Below are positions 54,601 through 55,274 of a DNA stretch of 55,274 nucleotides, piece by piece; positions within the stretch are counted from its first letter, which is position 1; each line of letters begins with the position of its first letter. The notes beneath the pieces were generated by a model that saw nothing but the letters and a program-made list of their open reading frames with translations, searched no databases and was not told where the DNA came from. The stretch lies in assembly GCA_018110985.1 (NCBI GenBank), contig JAGAWT010000034.1, forward strand, positions 1 to 55,274. The letters run 5' to 3'. This stretch comes from Oscillospiraceae bacterium (GTDB lineage Bacteria; Bacillota; Clostridia; Oscillospirales; Ruminococcaceae). The position numbers and the translations under genes were made by a program.

Positions 54601-55099
54601 CCTTTTGGGAGAAATTTTCCTTGCCAAATATCAGCTCCGAAATTTGGCGATTTTTGTAGGAGATATTTAAGAAACGGAAAGAGGAAAATTTTCTATAATA
54701 AATGGTATAGCAGGAGCGGAGTTAGTGCAGCAGGCATGAAGATAATGACTTGCGCAGGATGTGTCGTTGTGGAGAAAGATAGCAAATATCGGAAAAACCT
54801 TTTATTGAGCGGCGGCGCTAAAAGGATAAAACGGAATTGACATAATAGGGAGAAAAGACACAGAAAAAATTTAAACATAGATCGGACAGTGAAAAGTCGC
54901 CTGAGATGTCCCCGGTGTAAAAATCAAAAGTAATAATATTTTAGAATGTGGAAGGAAATCGGATATGGGAGATAAGCCGGGTCTTATTATTTGAAGCAAA
55001 GGATATATACCTAATTTTGCCAAAAAGCGGGTTAGTTATTGTCAAAAATAGATAGATAACCCCCCGAATAAGTGTACACTCGTTGTGCAACCATCCAAA
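54601..55099. other. gene-free divergent region between mraZ and the rRNA-type promoter
   Basis: About 500 A/T-rich bases in which I see no gene. The open frames present are short, lack ribosome binding sites and show no recognisable protein. A CTATAATAAATGG sequence near 54694 resembles a -10 without a clear -35. Confidence 0.5.
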
Positions 55100-55151
55100 A
55101 TCAAAAAAAAGGAAAAAAGTTCTTGACAAGCGTGGAGAAATGTGTTAATAT
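55100..55151 (+). promoter_or_regulatory. strong promoter with upstream A tract, probably of an rRNA operon
   Basis: TTGACA (55123-55128) and TAATAT (55146-55151) are 17 bases apart. They are preceded by the A-rich tract AAAATCAAAAAAAAGGAAAA (55097-55116), which resembles an UP element. Confidence 0.75.
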
Positions 55152-55157
55152 ATACAA

Positions 55158-55274
55158 GTCGCCCGATGAACGGGGCTGCGAGAGAGGGTCCGGGAGGACG
55201 CCAGAGGCGGCTCAGGGAAAGGGCAGAGCGAATCTTGAAAATTGAACAATGAACTTGTAAATTAGTTTGAACGA
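55158..55274 (+). other. leader of a probable 16S rRNA operon, cut by the window end
   Basis: The transcript begins with a G-rich stretch (55165-55230) and then AATCTTGAAAATTGAACAAT (55232-55251), a sequence type common just upstream of 16S rRNA genes in Firmicutes. The 16S gene itself is not in the window, so the assignment is inferred. Confidence 0.6.

Noticed and set aside
54457-54840. 127-residue plus-strand open frame upstream of mraZ
   Set aside because: It overlaps the mraZ start, operator and promoter on the other strand, has no ribosome binding site and shows no recognisable sequence.

Overview
The window is a chromosomal core region from a Gram-positive anaerobe of the class Clostridia, most likely a Ruminococcus-like member of the Oscillospiraceae. 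This rests on gene content and order (dnaA-dnaN-yaaA-recF-remB-gyrB, a meso-diaminopimelate-type MurE, RemB, YerC, KhpB, a Phe T-box leader), strong AGGAGG-like ribosome binding sites, frequent ATA/AGG/AGA codons, and a secreted protein ending in a dockerin-like Ca-binding repeat. It holds the replication origin. Assignment to a genus is inference.

Layout, left to right. 1-300: the end of a tRNA cluster (Val partial, Asp, Phe, Gly) and a terminator. 375-4069, plus strand: proC, a YesL/DUF624 membrane protein, a HAD phosphatase, a dCMP deaminase and an AlkZ-related protein. 4083-10878, plus strand: a Phe-specific T-box leader, then pheS and pheT separated by three genes for an ABCG-like transporter and a small membrane protein. 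11022-13117, minus strand: nadK and a secreted transglutaminase-like protein. 13242-21328, plus strand: the origin block, with a long structured dnaA leader, dnaA, a repeat-rich AT-rich gap (candidate oriC), dnaN, yaaA, recF, an AT-rich NERD plus zinc-finger pair, remB and gyrB. 21341-28630, plus strand: a small membrane protein, aroQ, two ExbD-like proteins, rpmB, then rpmH-rnpA-yidD-yidC-khpB, a TtcA-like enzyme and a membrane protein.

From 28727 to 54463 everything is on the minus strand. Read in its own direction it runs: mraZ-rsmH, ftsL-ftsI, a fused murE-murF, a his operon (hisB, hisH, hisF, hisI, hisE with three or four unrelated genes between), yerC, a methyltransferase, hslO, an ExbB-like protein, an SGNH/CE2-like esterase, small membrane proteins, a STAS protein, gyrA, mraY, ftsW and finally rnr. 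The division and cell wall (dcw) cluster is therefore split in two by the his operon and gyrA. The last 150 bases hold a strong plus-strand promoter and a leader that look like the start of an rRNA operon whose 16S gene lies just beyond the window.

The most notable observations are: a roughly 140-base nested dyad in the dnaA leader RNA; repeated TTTTCAACA / TGTTGAAAA inverted pairs in the dnaA-dnaN gap that recur just upstream of gyrB and in the mraZ leader, together with a DnaA whose DNA-recognition motif reads GGKDHATV; an ABC transporter inserted between pheS and pheT downstream of a Phe T-box; four 10-base-phased GTGGN MraZ-box repeats at the mraZ promoter; and a dispersed intergenic repeat family with a GGCTGTCGGCACTGCCGAC-like palindromic core. 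All coordinates and motif matches were read by eye; no database search or folding programme was run.
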